The position numbers and the translations under genes are program-made. From NCBI GenBank assembly GCA_964444685.1, contig CAYUIG010000014.1:1-64000 (forward strand): a stretch of DNA of 64,000 nucleotides. Reading direction: 5' to 3'. This document shows, piece by piece, positions 32,453-43,500 of the stretch; the stretch's first letter is position 1; every line of letters starts with the position of its first letter. A model generated the notes under the pieces. The model saw nothing but the letters and a program-made list of their open reading frames with translations. It searched no databases and was not told the DNA's origin. Source of the stretch: CAYUIG01 sp964444685. GTDB taxonomy: Bacteria; Gemmatimonadota; Gemmatimonadetes; Longimicrobiales; RSA9.

Positions 32453-33288
32453 AGACGCCCACGCTCCCGTTCGAGCTCACGCCCGCACGCATCATCGCGA
32501 TCTGCGACCGGCACACCGGACTGGGTTCGGACGGCATCCTGATCGCGGATGTGGCTCGGCGAAGCGTCGCAGGTGAACGCGAGTTCGGGCTGCGCATCTG
32601 GAATCCCGACGGCACGGAGGCGGAGAAGAGCGGCAACGGCCTGCGCATCTTCGCAGCATGGCTGCACGCACACGGCCACGTCGGCGATGAATGGTTCGGC
32701 GTCCGACTCGTGAAGGATCGCGTGCGCATGCGCGTCGAGTCCGCGTCCGGCACGGGCATCGTCGAAGTGCGCGTCGAGATCGGACGCACCACGTTCCGCG
32801 GCGCGGACGTCGGCTTCGTCCCGCAGGCGGACGAAGCGCTCGGCGTGCGGCTCGATCTCGGTGATGCGGGCACCGCGGAGATCACGACGGTCTCACTCTC
32901 CAACCCGCACTGCGTCGTCTTCGTAGACGCACTCGAGCGACGCGACTTCCTCACCCGCGCGCCGCGCCTCTGCACCCACGAGGCCTTCGCCGCGGGAACG
33001 AACGTGCAGTTCGCGCGCGTCGCCGGGCCGCGCCTGCTCGAGGCATGGATCTGGGAGCGCGGTGCGGGCGAGACGCTCGCATCCGGATCCAGCTCCTGCG
33101 CCGTCGCCGCCGCGGCCGTGCGCCGCGGATTCGTTCAGCCCGGCACGTTCGAGGTGCGCATGCCCGGCGGCAGCACCGAAGTCACCGTCGGCGACGACTT
33201 CGCGATCGTGCTGCGCGGCCCGGCCCGCATGGTCTACTCGGCTACGCTCGATCCGGGCTGGCTGGCCGAGCTCACTGCGCGGGCCTGA
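32404..33288 (+). CDS. dapF: Diaminopimelate epimerase homologue lacking both catalytic cysteines
   Basis: A 294-residue protein of the DapF fold. The usual motifs are present but altered. The first catalytic site, normally CGNGxR, reads KSGNGLRIF. The second, normally ERGxGxTxxCGSG, reads ERGAGETLASGSSSC. Both catalytic cysteines are therefore serine. The substrate frame is kept (KGHGLGNDYLVVE at the N-terminus, RIWNPDGTEAEKSGNG, SNPHCVVFVD). In characterised DapF the two thiols do the proton exchange on L,L- and meso-diaminopimelate. With two serines the enzyme could be slow, have another substrate, or be inactive. The downstream gene overlaps tail-to-tail. Confidence 0.85.
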   Translation: MEIAKGHGLGNDYLVVETPTLPFELTPARIIAICDRHTGLGSDGILIADVARRSVAGEREFGLRIWNPDGTEAEKSGNGLRIFAAWLHAHGHVGDEWFGVRLVKDRVRMRVESASGTGIVEVRVEIGRTTFRGADVGFVPQADEALGVRLDLGDAGTAEITTVSLSNPHCVVFVDALERRDFLTRAPRLCTHEAFAAGTNVQFARVAGPRLLEAWIWERGAGETLASGSSSCAVAAAAVRRGFVQPGTFEVRMPGGSTEVTVGDDFAIVLRGPARMVYSATLDPGWLAELTARA

Positions 33289-33925
33289 TTCCGGGCGCCC
33301 GATACCGCCGATATCCCACGAGAACGACCGCCGTAGCCAGGCCGCCGGCGATCAGGCTGAAGTCCTCGTACATGCCGAGCCCGAGCGCTGCGGAGAATCC
33401 GATCAGCGTCCACACCAGCGGCACGACGAACAGTACCGGCCTGAGCGGTCGCACCCACAGCAGCACACCCAGCGTGTAGAGCGTCGTCGGACACGGCAAT
33501 CCGAACGTCGGCTGCTCCGGATACCGGTGGCCCGCGATGTACGCGAGTGCCGGGTAGATCAGCAGCGCGAATACGACCAGCGCGATCCCCACCTTCGTCG
33601 GCTGGTCGCCGATCGGCCGCACGGCCACCCAGCCACGCAGTGCAGTGAGCAGCAGCAGCACACCCTGCACGATGAACAGTGCAGCGAAGAACGACGCGGC
33701 CGGGTTGATCGCGCGGAAGAAGCCGGCGTGATAGACGATCCCCATCCACAGCCACAGGAAGCCGAGCAGCAACAGTGTCGGGCGGGATCCGCGCTCCGGG
33801 TTCCGCCAAGCGCCGATCGCTGCCCCGACCGCAGCGAACAGGAATGCGACCGGCAGCGGCCACACGGCCTCGTTGTAGCGGGCGAAAACGGCGAGGAACT
33901 CCGCCGCGGAGAATGGAAGCTCCAT
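33272..33925 (-). CDS. DUF6064-like multi-pass membrane protein
   Basis: A 217-residue protein with about six membrane helices beginning LPVAFLFAAVGAAIGAW, then LLLGFLWLWMGIVYHAGFF. It has the conserved early segment FSAAEFLAVFARYNEAVWPL, which is typical of the DUF6064 family. Its role is unknown. The gene overlaps the end of the dapF-like gene by 17 bases, tail to tail. Confidence 0.7.
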   Translation of the reverse strand: MELPFSAAEFLAVFARYNEAVWPLPVAFLFAAVGAAIGAWRNPERGSRPTLLLLGFLWLWMGIVYHAGFFRAINPAASFFAALFIVQGVLLLLTALRGWVAVRPIGDQPTKVGIALVVFALLIYPALAYIAGHRYPEQPTFGLPCPTTLYTLGVLLWVRPLRPVLFVVPLVWTLIGFSAALGLGMYEDFSLIAGGLATAVVLVGYRRYRAPGIRPAQ

Positions 33926-34033
33926 GACACACCTCCCGAAGTGTCACTCGGAAGGTGTCGCTTGCCTCCGGCTGGAGCAGCCAGAGATTTCACGAGTTTT
34001 CGGTGGTGAATCGGACTACAACGTCCGGCTTCG

Positions 34034-34690
34034 TTACCGGCGCTTCGAAAGGACGATGTGCGTAACGCCGGGGCTCGGTATGTGCTCCGTGACCTCGTAG
34101 CCCAGGGCCGGCAGGTCGAGCCCGCCGAACAGATGTTCGCCCGATCCGAGCAGTCGCGGTGCAATGGCCACGTGCAGTTCGTCGATGAGGCCGACCTCGA
34201 GATACTGCCGCACCGTCGAGACGCCGCCGCCGATCTCCACGTCCTTCCCGGCCGCGGCTTTCTTCGCGCGGTCCATCGCCTCGTGGATGCCACCCGTGAC
34301 GAAGTGGAAGACCGTGCCGCCCTCCATCTCGGCGGGCGGGCGCTCGTGATGCGTCAGCACGAACACGGGCCCGTGATACGGCGGATTCTTCCCCCACCAC
34401 CCGCGCCAGGAATCGTCCGGCCATGGTCCGCGGACCGGGCCGAACATGTTGCGGCCCATGATCCACGCACCGACGCCCACGCCGAACCGCTTCGCGAAAT
34501 CGTCATCGACGCCGGTGGTGCCGCCTTCCTTCCCACCCATTCGCTGGAAGGTGCGCGTCGTCACGTACCAGTCGTGCAGCTCTTCGCCACCCACGCCGAG
34601 CGGCTCCTCGCGAGTCTGGTTCGGGCCGGCGCCGTAGCCATCGAGTGAGATCGTGAAGTTGTGCACACGTACGCGAGTCATTTTCCGCAT
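34034..34690 (-). CDS. Dihydrofolate-reductase / RibD C-terminal-domain family protein
   Basis: A 218-residue protein with the RibD_C fold: an N-terminal TISLDGYGAGP, then GRNMFGPVRG, VFVLTHHERPP and a C-terminal DVEIGGGVSTVRQYLEVGLIDELHVAIAP. These enzymes bind NADPH and reduce diverse heterocycles. Family members near this sequence are annotated as deaminase/reductase-like with unknown substrates. Initiation at ATG 34690 or 34681 is possible. No neighbour gives a hint to the substrate. Confidence 0.78.
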   Translation of the reverse strand: MRKMTRVRVHNFTISLDGYGAGPNQTREEPLGVGGEELHDWYVTTRTFQRMGGKEGGTTGVDDDFAKRFGVGVGAWIMGRNMFGPVRGPWPDDSWRGWWGKNPPYHGPVFVLTHHERPPAEMEGGTVFHFVTGGIHEAMDRAKKAAAGKDVEIGGGVSTVRQYLEVGLIDELHVAIAPRLLGSGEHLFGGLDLPALGYEVTEHIPSPGVTHIVLSKRR

Positions 34691-34698
34691 TTGTCGGG

Positions 34699-35784
34699 CT
34701 ACGTTCGGACGCGGACGATCAGCACGAATCCGGCCAGGAGGAAGAGTCCGTTCGGGATCCAGGCCGCGGCAAGCGGTGGCAGCATGCCGGCGCCGCCGAA
34801 CGCGCCGGATATGCGGAACAGCATCAGGTAGAGGATCGTCACGCCGAGCGATACGCCGATGCCGAACGCGGGCCCGCCGCGCGACGTGCTGTTGGCGAGC
34901 GGTGCGCCGAACAGGATGATGATGAGCGTGGCGACCGGCAGTGCGATCTTCTGAGCCAGCTCGACCTCGAGTTTCAGCGGCTCGCCGCCGGAGCGTCGCA
35001 GGTTGTCGATGAAGCGCGCCAGCTCGGCGTAGCGCATCTCCTCCGGATCCTTCTGCTCGTCCAGCAGCGCATCGGGCGGTTCGTAGAAGCCGGGGATCAG
35101 GGATGCGAAGCGGTAGAGACGTTCGCCGCCCTCGGGCGGGAAGGTGCGGTGCCAGCCGTCGCTGAGTATCCAGCCCTGCGCGGGATCCCAGTCGGCGCGC
35201 GGCGCAACGATGTGCACCGTCGGCACCTCCTCGCCGTCCCCCTCACGCTCGACCGCCACGTTGAACATGCGGCCGGGCCCCGCCTCCAGGCGGCGGATCG
35301 ACCAGACGTATCCGCTCTCCGCGCGGAACACGAAGTCGGTGCGTGAATCATAGTAGACTTCGCGGTCGCTGCGGCTGCTGTCCATCAGCTCGCGCCGCTC
35401 CGCGAGCGTGACGGGCACGAGCTCCGACAGGAAGAGACCCACAGCCGTGAGCAGGATCCCGAGCACGGGCAGGACGGCGAGCGCGCGCCAGAAGCTGATA
35501 CCGCCGGCCTTCGCGGCGGTCAGCTCGGAGTGCCGGCTCATCGAGCTGACCGTGAACACCGTCGCAATCAGCGATGCGATCGGGAACGACCAGAGCACGA
35601 AGAGCGGAAACTGATAGATGTACGACAGCACGATGTGCAGACCGGGGATCTGCCGCTCCGTGAACGTGTCGAGGTTGTCGGTCAGGTCACCGAGCACGAA
35701 GAGGAGGGGCGCGCCGATCGCGAAGAGGGCGAACAGGCGCAGGAACTCGCGTGCAACGAATCGGTCGAGAATGCGCATCGTCAC
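34699..35784 (-). CDS. lptG: Lipopolysaccharide ABC transporter permease LptG
   Basis: A 361-residue YjgP/YjgQ-family permease. Six membrane helices are arranged as two N-terminal triples and one C-terminal triple, around a periplasmic beta-jellyroll (about 140-260). The N-terminal ILDRFVAREFLRLFALFAIG and the coupling segment HSELTAAKAGGISFWR, contacted by the ATPase LptB, are typical. With LptF it forms the inner-membrane complex that extracts lipopolysaccharide and feeds the Lpt bridge. It overlaps lptF by four bases. Confidence 0.87.
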   Translation of the reverse strand: MTMRILDRFVAREFLRLFALFAIGAPLLFVLGDLTDNLDTFTERQIPGLHIVLSYIYQFPLFVLWSFPIASLIATVFTVSSMSRHSELTAAKAGGISFWRALAVLPVLGILLTAVGLFLSELVPVTLAERRELMDSSRSDREVYYDSRTDFVFRAESGYVWSIRRLEAGPGRMFNVAVEREGDGEEVPTVHIVAPRADWDPAQGWILSDGWHRTFPPEGGERLYRFASLIPGFYEPPDALLDEQKDPEEMRYAELARFIDNLRRSGGEPLKLEVELAQKIALPVATLIIILFGAPLANSTSRGGPAFGIGVSLGVTILYLMLFRISGAFGGAGMLPPLAAAWIPNGLFLLAGFVLIVRVRT

Positions 35785-37247
35785 GCCTTACGCGCCTGGA
35801 GCGCACGCCGCCTGCGGAACGGCCGGGTGACGAAGCGGCGGACCGTGAACCACAGGTCGTCCCACCCGCCGCCGCGGGTGGTCGCGGTCTCCGTGCCGAT
35901 GCGCGCCAGTCCCCAGAGCGACAGCACGAAGAACACCACGTTGGGCGCCCACGGTCCCACCAGCGGCGAGATGATGCCGCGGTCACCCAGCGACTCGCCG
36001 CCGATCAGCGACATGTAGTAGACGCCGAACACGAAGAGGGAGATGGCGATCACCATGCCGACACCACCGCGCGGGAAGCGTACGGCGATCGGCGCACCGA
36101 TCAACACGAAGATGATGCACGCCACGGGGATCGCGTACTTCTTCTGATACTCGATGATGTTTCGGTTCGCGCGCTCCTCGAGCGTCTGCTCCCGGTTGCG
36201 CAGCACCTCGAGGCGGCGCAGCGCGTCCATCACCAGTTCGTCGTCGGTCATTACTCGCTGCTGCAGGCGACGTCCGCCCGGCAGCAATCCAAGTCCCGCC
36301 TCACGCACCGGCAGCGGCACGCCCGTGTCGCTCAGTATCGGCGGCGCGGCCGGTCCTTCGAGGGCACGCGTGACGATGCGTTCGCTCAGCGCGCGCGCCT
36401 CGGCGTGCACTTCCGCCAGCTCCATGCGCGCGGTGTCCACCTGCGCCTGCAGCATCGCCAGCGACATCTCGCGGTCGCTGCGGAACGACTCCTGGACCCG
36501 CTGGAGCTCCGTGCCCACGCCCGCGAGCATGATCATGTCCTGCTTGAAGAACGTGCGCTGGAATGCGGACGGATCCTGGATCTCGGTTTCGTGCACGAAC
36601 CCGTCGTACAGCACGAGGAACAGATCCGTACGGGCCTGGTTAAAAGCCATCCGACCGCTGTCCGCGTACACGGACCGCAGCTGATTGCCCGCGCTCAGGT
36701 CGTAGATCACCACATCGAACAGCCGGTTCGTGGCGGGGTCGACGCGGGCCGACTGGAGGTAGTAGCGGGTGGCCAGATCCGTCGTCCGGATCTGGTTGAT
36801 GACCTGCTCCTCCAGCGTCAGCGTGGGGCTCTTCCTGTTGATGTCCGTGAGCCGATTCTTCAGGGCGTGGTTGGTCTCCGGCAGAATGCGGTCGTTGAAC
36901 CAGACCATGAAGGTCGCCAGCACCACGGCCGCGAGCACGAGTGGGATCATCAGCCGCAGCAGATTGATGCCCGACCCTTTCAGCGCCGTGATTTCGTTGT
37001 CCGCCGCGAGCTGGCTGAACGCGAACAGCACCGCGACGAGCACCGCCATCGGCAGCGTCAGGGCGATGATGTGCGGCAGGGACAGCGCCAGCACCTCGGT
37101 GATCACACCGGCTGGCAGCCCCTTGCCCGCCAGGTCCTCGAAACGACGGTACACCGCGTTGATGAAGAGTAGAGCCGTCAGAATGCTGAGGGCGAACAGA
37201 AAGGGCCCGGCGTGGGCGCGCAGAAGATATCGCGTCAGGATTCGCAT
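35781..37247 (-). CDS. lptF: Lipopolysaccharide ABC transporter permease LptF
   Basis: A 488-residue partner of LptG. Start ATG 37247 (MRILTRYLLRAHAGPFLFAL) is chosen, as the in-frame upstream part encodes low-complexity residues. Helices 1-3 and 4-6 flank a larger periplasmic domain (about 150-330) with a glutamate-rich coiled-coil-like insertion (AQVDTARMELAEVHAEARAL). The coupling helix NEITALKGSGINLLRLM is present. lptF and lptG are adjacent and coupled (ATGA), as usual. The presence of Lpt genes supports a diderm with lipopolysaccharide or a related glycolipid. Confidence 0.85.
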   Translation of the reverse strand: MRILTRYLLRAHAGPFLFALSILTALLFINAVYRRFEDLAGKGLPAGVITEVLALSLPHIIALTLPMAVLVAVLFAFSQLAADNEITALKGSGINLLRLMIPLVLAAVVLATFMVWFNDRILPETNHALKNRLTDINRKSPTLTLEEQVINQIRTTDLATRYYLQSARVDPATNRLFDVVIYDLSAGNQLRSVYADSGRMAFNQARTDLFLVLYDGFVHETEIQDPSAFQRTFFKQDMIMLAGVGTELQRVQESFRSDREMSLAMLQAQVDTARMELAEVHAEARALSERIVTRALEGPAAPPILSDTGVPLPVREAGLGLLPGGRRLQQRVMTDDELVMDALRRLEVLRNREQTLEERANRNIIEYQKKYAIPVACIIFVLIGAPIAVRFPRGGVGMVIAISLFVFGVYYMSLIGGESLGDRGIISPLVGPWAPNVVFFVLSLWGLARIGTETATTRGGGWDDLWFTVRRFVTRPFRRRRALQARKA

Positions 37248-37320
37248 CGTCGCGCAGTGAATATACCGGGGCGGCGGGCGGGTTCCCCGCCCGCCGATGA
37301 ATCGGGCGACACGCGGCGGG

Positions 37321-37376
37321 CGACGAACGGCGGACGACTTGGGGCGGGCGACCAACGGCGGGCGACTTGGGGCGGG
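37321..37376. repeat. 28-bp tandem repeat, two copies plus a partial
   Basis: CGACGAACGGCGGACGACTT plus GGGGCGGG (37321-37348), then a near-identical unit (37349-37376), preceded by a half unit at 37307. It lies in the lptF-sprA gap and does not encode a protein. Confidence 0.7.
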
Positions 37377-37397
37377 TACGTGAGGCGGGACGGAAAC

Positions 37398-37470
37398 CAG
37401 ACTCCAGTCCCCAGACTCCAGACCCCAGACTCCAGACCCCAGACCCCAGACTCCAGACCCCAGACTCCAG
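37398..37470. repeat. Heptamer array, family A, 10 copies
   Basis: Ten head-to-tail CAGACTC/CAGACCC 7-mers (one CAGTCCC variant) ending in CAGAAAC. It lies in the gap between the divergent lptF and sprA genes, 52 bases before the sprA start. It is the longest tandem array in the window. Confidence 0.95.
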
Positions 37471-37522
37471 AAACGAAGGGCCGCAGACCCCTATGGGTTG
37501 GCCTAACTCCTTTATATACTAG

Positions 37523-40500
37523 ATGATTCCAAGCTTACACTCCCTCCAGGGTGGCAATCTGGTCTGGCGCCGATCCACGCTCGAGAAGGCCGCGTGGCTC
37601 GCCGCGTTGCTGCTGATGGCGGCGCCGGCGGCGGGGCAGGAGCGCGCGCCGGCGGACAGCACACGCACCGTTCCGCTCGGGCTCGGGCGCGCGCCGCTGC
37701 TGGTTCCCGTCCAGTTCCGCCTCACCGTTCCCGAAGATCTCGCGCGGCTGACGACCCCGTGGGAGGAGTACGTCGCCCAGTGGCGGTCGGCGCTCGAGAC
37801 GAGGCTGGCGGCGGCGGAGAAGGAGGGGTTGAAGCGGGAGCCTGCGGCACCACGCGTCGCATTGCAGCCGGTGCCGGAGCCGGCGCTGGAGCCCGCGGCC
37901 GACACGGTGGCGTACCTGCCGATGCCCGTCCAGCGGGACACGGGCCTGGCTCAGCCGGGTCTCCTGGGCGGCACGGTCGGGCGGCACGCGGACCTGGCGC
38001 TGAGTGTCACGGGCCGCGGCGACCTCGGCGGCTCATGGACGCGCTACGAACCGTGCGACCCCAGCCTTTACTTCAACTGCAACCCGAGTCTCTTCCCGCG
38101 CCTCAAGCCGGACGTGCAGTTCAAGGTCGGTGTGGCCGGTACGATCTCCGAGCGCATCCACGTCGATGTGGACTACGACCAGGCGCGCGAAGACTTCACC
38201 GCAGCCAACAACATCAACCTGTACTACCAGGGCTTCGCGGATGAAGTCCTCCAGCGCGTCGAGGTCGGCGACGTCGCACTGCAGCTGCCGCAGTCGCGCT
38301 TCCTGACACAGGGTGTGCCCGCGGGCAACTTCGGCCTGACTGCGGCCGGGCAGATCGGGCCGATCGAGTTCCAGACGGTATGGGCGCAGCAGAAGGGTGA
38401 TGTCTCTACGCGCGAATTCGTGCTGGGCGGCGGCACGGGCGGCGGCCTCGAGCAGGACGCATCGATTGTCCTCGACGACGGTGACTACGCGGGCGGGCAG
38501 TTCTTCTTCCTCACGCATCCGGACAGCCTGACGGGCGCGCCGCACATCGACGTGCTCGCGCTCACCGCATCGGCTGCACCCGTTACACTGCGTCCCGAGC
38601 AGGGCGGCAACATCGAGGTATACCGCGACGAGCGGCTCTCGCCTGCAACAGCCGGTGGCCAGGGCCAGCTCGGTCTCTTCCTCGCCGAGGCCATCGCCGA
38701 TGACGGCGTGCAGCGTCACAGCGGGCAGTTCCGCCGGCTCACGCCGGGGCAGGACTACATGGTGCACGCGAGCGGCCTCTGGATCGTCCTGCGCGCGCCG
38801 CTGCGTTCGGACGAAGCGCTCGCGGTTTCGTATCGCACCGAATCGGGAGACACGGTCGGGACGCTGAATGCGGAGACGTCGCCGGCAGGTGTGACGCCGG
38901 TACTGCGACTCCTCCGCAGTCCCGCGGCCACGCATCAGCCGGGCGCGGCCACGTGGGACTACGAGATGCATCAGGTCTACCGCGTGGATGGCGGCACGGG
39001 CGTCGAGGCGTCGACGGTCGAGCTGGCGATCTCGCTCGGCGAGCTCACGGGCGGCCGTACGTTCGTCGACGTGAACGGCAAGCAGGTTTCCTTCCTGCGT
39101 CTGTTCGGCACCGATGAGGATGCGCCCGCGGACCTGCTCGATCAGGCGCACGTCTATCAGCCCGCGCGCGACGATCTCTCGGGCACCCCGATCGCCGGCA
39201 CGTTCGTGATCTTCCCGACGCTCCGGCCATTCGCCACTCCGCCGCCCGTGCCGAGCGAGGGACTGTCCGCCGATGATGCGCTCGCCGCGCTCGGGCCCGA
39301 CGCGAATCCGCGCATCTACGACGAGCCGGACCCCGTCGCGCGCGAGAGTGCGGGCCGTTTCCGTCTCAACTTCACGTACCGCCTGCGTGCGGACGGTCTC
39401 GTGTCGAGCTTCAGCCTCGGCGCACTCGGCATCCGTGAGGGCAGTGAGCAGCTCACGTTCGGCGGCCGCCGCCTCGAGCGGAACCTGGACTACCAGATCG
39501 ACTACGAGCTGGGCCAGGTCACACTGCTCGATCCGCAGGGACTCTTCGGTCCGAATCCGTCGGCGCAGCTGCGCGCCACCTGGGAGCAGCGCTCGCTGTT
39601 CGAGATCGCGCCTACGAGCGTGTACGGCCTCAGCACGCGCTACCGCCTTGGCGAGCGCGGCGCGATCAACCTCGTCGGCTTGTATCAGGCGGAGAAGACG
39701 CTGTACAACCGGCCGCAGCTCGGCGTCGAGCCCGCAGCGATCTTCCTGGGCGGCGCGAGCGCGAACCTCGATCTCGGCGGTGGTGTGCTCGATGCGCTCA
39801 CGGATCGCATCCCGGGCATGCGCCGCGAGCGGGACTCGCGCATCTCGCTGAACGGCGAGGTCGCGCTGTCGATGCCGAATCCGAACCGCCGCGGCGACGC
39901 GTACCTCGACGACTTCGAGTCGACGGACGACCTGCCGATCGAAGTGCGCCGCCAGGTGTGGCGCCTCGGTTCGCGACCCGAGACGACCGAAGGCGCGATG
40001 GAGATCCTGCCGCTCAGTCCGAGCGCTGCGGATGCGGCGCCGCTCGTCTGGCAGCACGACATCCTCGTCGATGGCGGCGTGATCGGTACCGTCCTTCCGC
40101 AGCGCGACATCGACCGGCGCATCAACGTGGCCGGTGCACAGCTTCCCGAAGCCGTGATGTGGCTCACGTTCGGAGAACAGGGCATACCCGAAGCCGAGCG
40201 TCGCTGGCGTTCGATCACGACCGTGCTGTCCACCACCGGCCGCGACCTGTCGCGCAGCGAGTACCTCGAGTTCTACGTCGCCGCGGGCGGGCCCGAACCG
40301 ATGGGCCTCGTCTTCGACATCGGTGTGGTCGGCGAAGACGCGTTCTACGTGGATTCGCTGGGGAACACGAACGGCACATACCAGACCGACGGCCGGCCGT
40401 GGGGCCTCGGCGTTCTCGACGAGGAAGCGCGCCTCGCCGAACGCGAGGTGTGGGGCACGCCGCTCGATCAGCGCGGGCTGTGGGATCAGCCGTGTCAGGC

Positions 40501-43500
40501 GGAGCCGCTGCAGGCGTATCCGCTCGGGGACCCGCGCTCGAACTGCGCGCGCGGCAACGGCATCCCCGACACCGAGGACCTCGACGGCAACGGCGTGCTC
40601 GACGCGGCCGATGGCGCATACTTCCGTTACGTCGTCCGCCTCGACCAGCTCTCGCCGTACCTCGTGCGTGATACGGCGGCGACGGGGACGGCCTACCGCC
40701 TGTACCGGATCCCGCTGCGCGGCGCGGCAGGGATCCCGGTGAACGGCGCATCGGAAGCGACGTGGCGTTTCGTCAAACACCTGCGCATCACGATCGCGGG
40801 TGAGCCCGCGGGCGTGAAGCAGATGGTGCTCGCGCGCATGCGCATCGTCGGCTCGCGCTGGACGAAGCGCGACATCCACGGCATCCAGCGCGGCCTGCTC
40901 GAAGCCGCGCCCGGTCTCGGCGCCACGACTGCGGAGTTCCAGGTCGGACCGGTCAGCCGGCTCACCGATGGCGCCATATACACGCCGCCGCCGGGCGTGC
41001 GCGACGAGGTGCAGGATCCGAGCGCGCAGTTCGGGCCCGGTGGCATCGAGTTCAACGAGAAGTCCCTGCGCATGACATACCAGGCGCTCGAACCGGGCGA
41101 CCGCGCCGAGATCTTCTACAGGTATCCGCAGCAGCCGCGGAATTTCCTCACGTACAGACAGATCCGGCTGTGGGCGCTCGCGAAGCAGGGAAGCTGGGGC
41201 CCGTCCGGCGACGAGCGTCTGCTCATCCGCCTCGGCACCGACGCGCGCAACTACTACCTCTACCAGACGCGCCTGCACGAAGCGATCGGCGACCGCTCGG
41301 CCGTCGACGCGGACTGGCGCCCCGAGCTCGTGATCGACTTCGGACCGTGGATGGAGCTGAAGGCGGAGGCGGAGCAGCGACTCGTTGCGCGCGGCAGCGG
41401 CGTCATCGGCCAGGACACGCTCTGGAGTGCGGACAGCACCTACGCGATCGTCTTCGAGGATCGCGCGCGCGCGCCCAACCTGGCCTCCATCCGCGAACTC
41501 AGCTTCGCCGTGTACAACGGCGGCGGGCTGCCGACATCGGGCGAGGTGTGGATCGATGAGATGCGGCTGGGTGCCGCATTCAACGATCCGGGTGTCGCGA
41601 CGAACCTGAACCTCACGGTCACCGGCGACTTCCTGAGCGGCACCGTGAGCTACACGAACCGCGGTCCCGTCTTCCGCCAGCTCAACGAGGATCCGTCGTA
41701 CCGCTCATCGGGCGACCTCGCGATCAACACGCGTGCACAGCTCGATCGTGTGCTGCCGGCGACGTGGGGGCTCGATGTCCCGGTGACACTGACACACACG
41801 GCGTCGGGGACCGATCCCATGTTCCTCGAGGGAAGCGACGTGCGCGCGGACCGGCTGGACGGCCTGCGCGAGACGGGATCGGGGAACACCCGCGTCGCCG
41901 TGCGTGTCGCGAAGCGGACGCCGAGCGCGAATCCGCTGCTCGGTCTGCTCATCGACGGGCTCTCGTTGCGCGCGGGTTACAGTGCATCGCACACGAACAC
42001 GATCACATCGCAGTCGGACGGGAGCGGATTCGATGCCGGCTTCGACTACCGCCGCGACATGCGCGCGCGGGAGTTCGACATCATCCCGGCGTTCCTCGAG
42101 TCGCTGCTGCGAACAATCACACCTGCGGCGCTGGAGAACAGCGCGGCGTTCGGCCGGCTCGTCGGCGCGAAGCTGCGCTGGACGCCCGAGACCATCTCGT
42201 TCGGCACGGGCTACAACGATCACGAGAGTCGCCAGCTCCGCTTCGACAGGATCCTCGCCGATTCCTCGGACCTGTTCATTCTGCCGATCGAGGCGCCGCG
42301 TCGTGGCCTGAACAACACCGCGCGCATCGCGCTCCGCCCGTTCCAGTCGCTGAGCGCGTCGGTGGACGTGCGCAGCACACGCGATCTCCTCGATGCCGAG
42401 CGCGCGTCGCAGCAGCCGCTCGAGCGCGCTGCACTCGAGGCCGCGCGCCGCTCGTTCGGGGGGATGGACATCGGCTGGGAGGCCGCACGCACGATCGACA
42501 CGAACCTGAACTTCGCACCGCAGCTCGCCGACTGGATCCGCCCGACGTTCACGTGGAACAGCCGCTACGGAACGGACCGCAACTCGTCGTATCTCGAGAT
42601 CATCGACACGGGCAGCGACAGCACCGCGATCCTCCAGCGCCGCTTCGGTGCCGACCGCACGATCAACCGCCGGCTCGACCTGCGGCTCTCGACGCTGTTC
42701 GCGGATACGACGCGTACGGGCCTCGGCGGACTGCTGTTCAGTGCGGGGCGGTCGCTGCGCTCGGTCACGTTCAACTGGAACAGCTCGCTGTCCTCGCAGT
42801 TCGAGCGCGTGCCATTTTCGCCATCGATGGGCTATCAGTTCGGCTGGGGCGGGCCTGCGGATTTCCGTTTCATTGCAGGCGACACGGCGGCCGCCACCGC
42901 AGCGCGCGAGGACCGCGCGGTCGCCACGACGGTTGCATTGCCGGGGCGCACGACGTTCACCGCGCAGTATCGCGACCTCGAGGCCACGGTGCTCGACGCG
43001 CGCGGCGGCACGCGTGAGCAGCTCGAGACGAGCTGGCCGAACGTGCGGCTCAACTTCGGATCGCTGCCGATTCCCTCCCTGCTGTCGCCCTGGCTGCTCA
43101 CCGCCACCGCGAGCGCCGGCTGGGAGCACGTGCAGCGCGACAACATCTACGGCACGACGAACATCGCGCGCGGTTCGGAAGAGGACCGCATCCCGATCGA
43201 GGCCAGCCTCACCTTCAACTTCGGGCTCACCGCGCTCTACACGGGAAACATCCGTGCGGGTACGTCGCAGGATCCCACCGGCGACGCGGAGAACGAGGGA
43301 TTCAATCACTCCCTCCGGCTCTCCGGCGCCTTCGCGCCGCCGGGGTTCCTGAAGCCGAAGTTCACGAACCCGATCAATACGTCAATCGTGTTCACGATGG
43401 ATTCGCAGCAGCAGTGCCGCTTCCGCAGTCAGGCGGGCTCGGGCGAGAGCTGCGTGCCGTTCGTCGACAATGCGACGAGGACGGTAGACCTTTCCTTCGA

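Noticed and set aside
37321..37470. CRISPR array
   Set aside because: Repeats are 7 or 28 bp and contiguous, with no unique spacers. No cas gene is near.
38033..41278. 1081-codon minus-strand open frame opposite sprA
   Set aside because: Antisense of a clear SprA gene; high GC produces long stop-free frames. No domain or signal.
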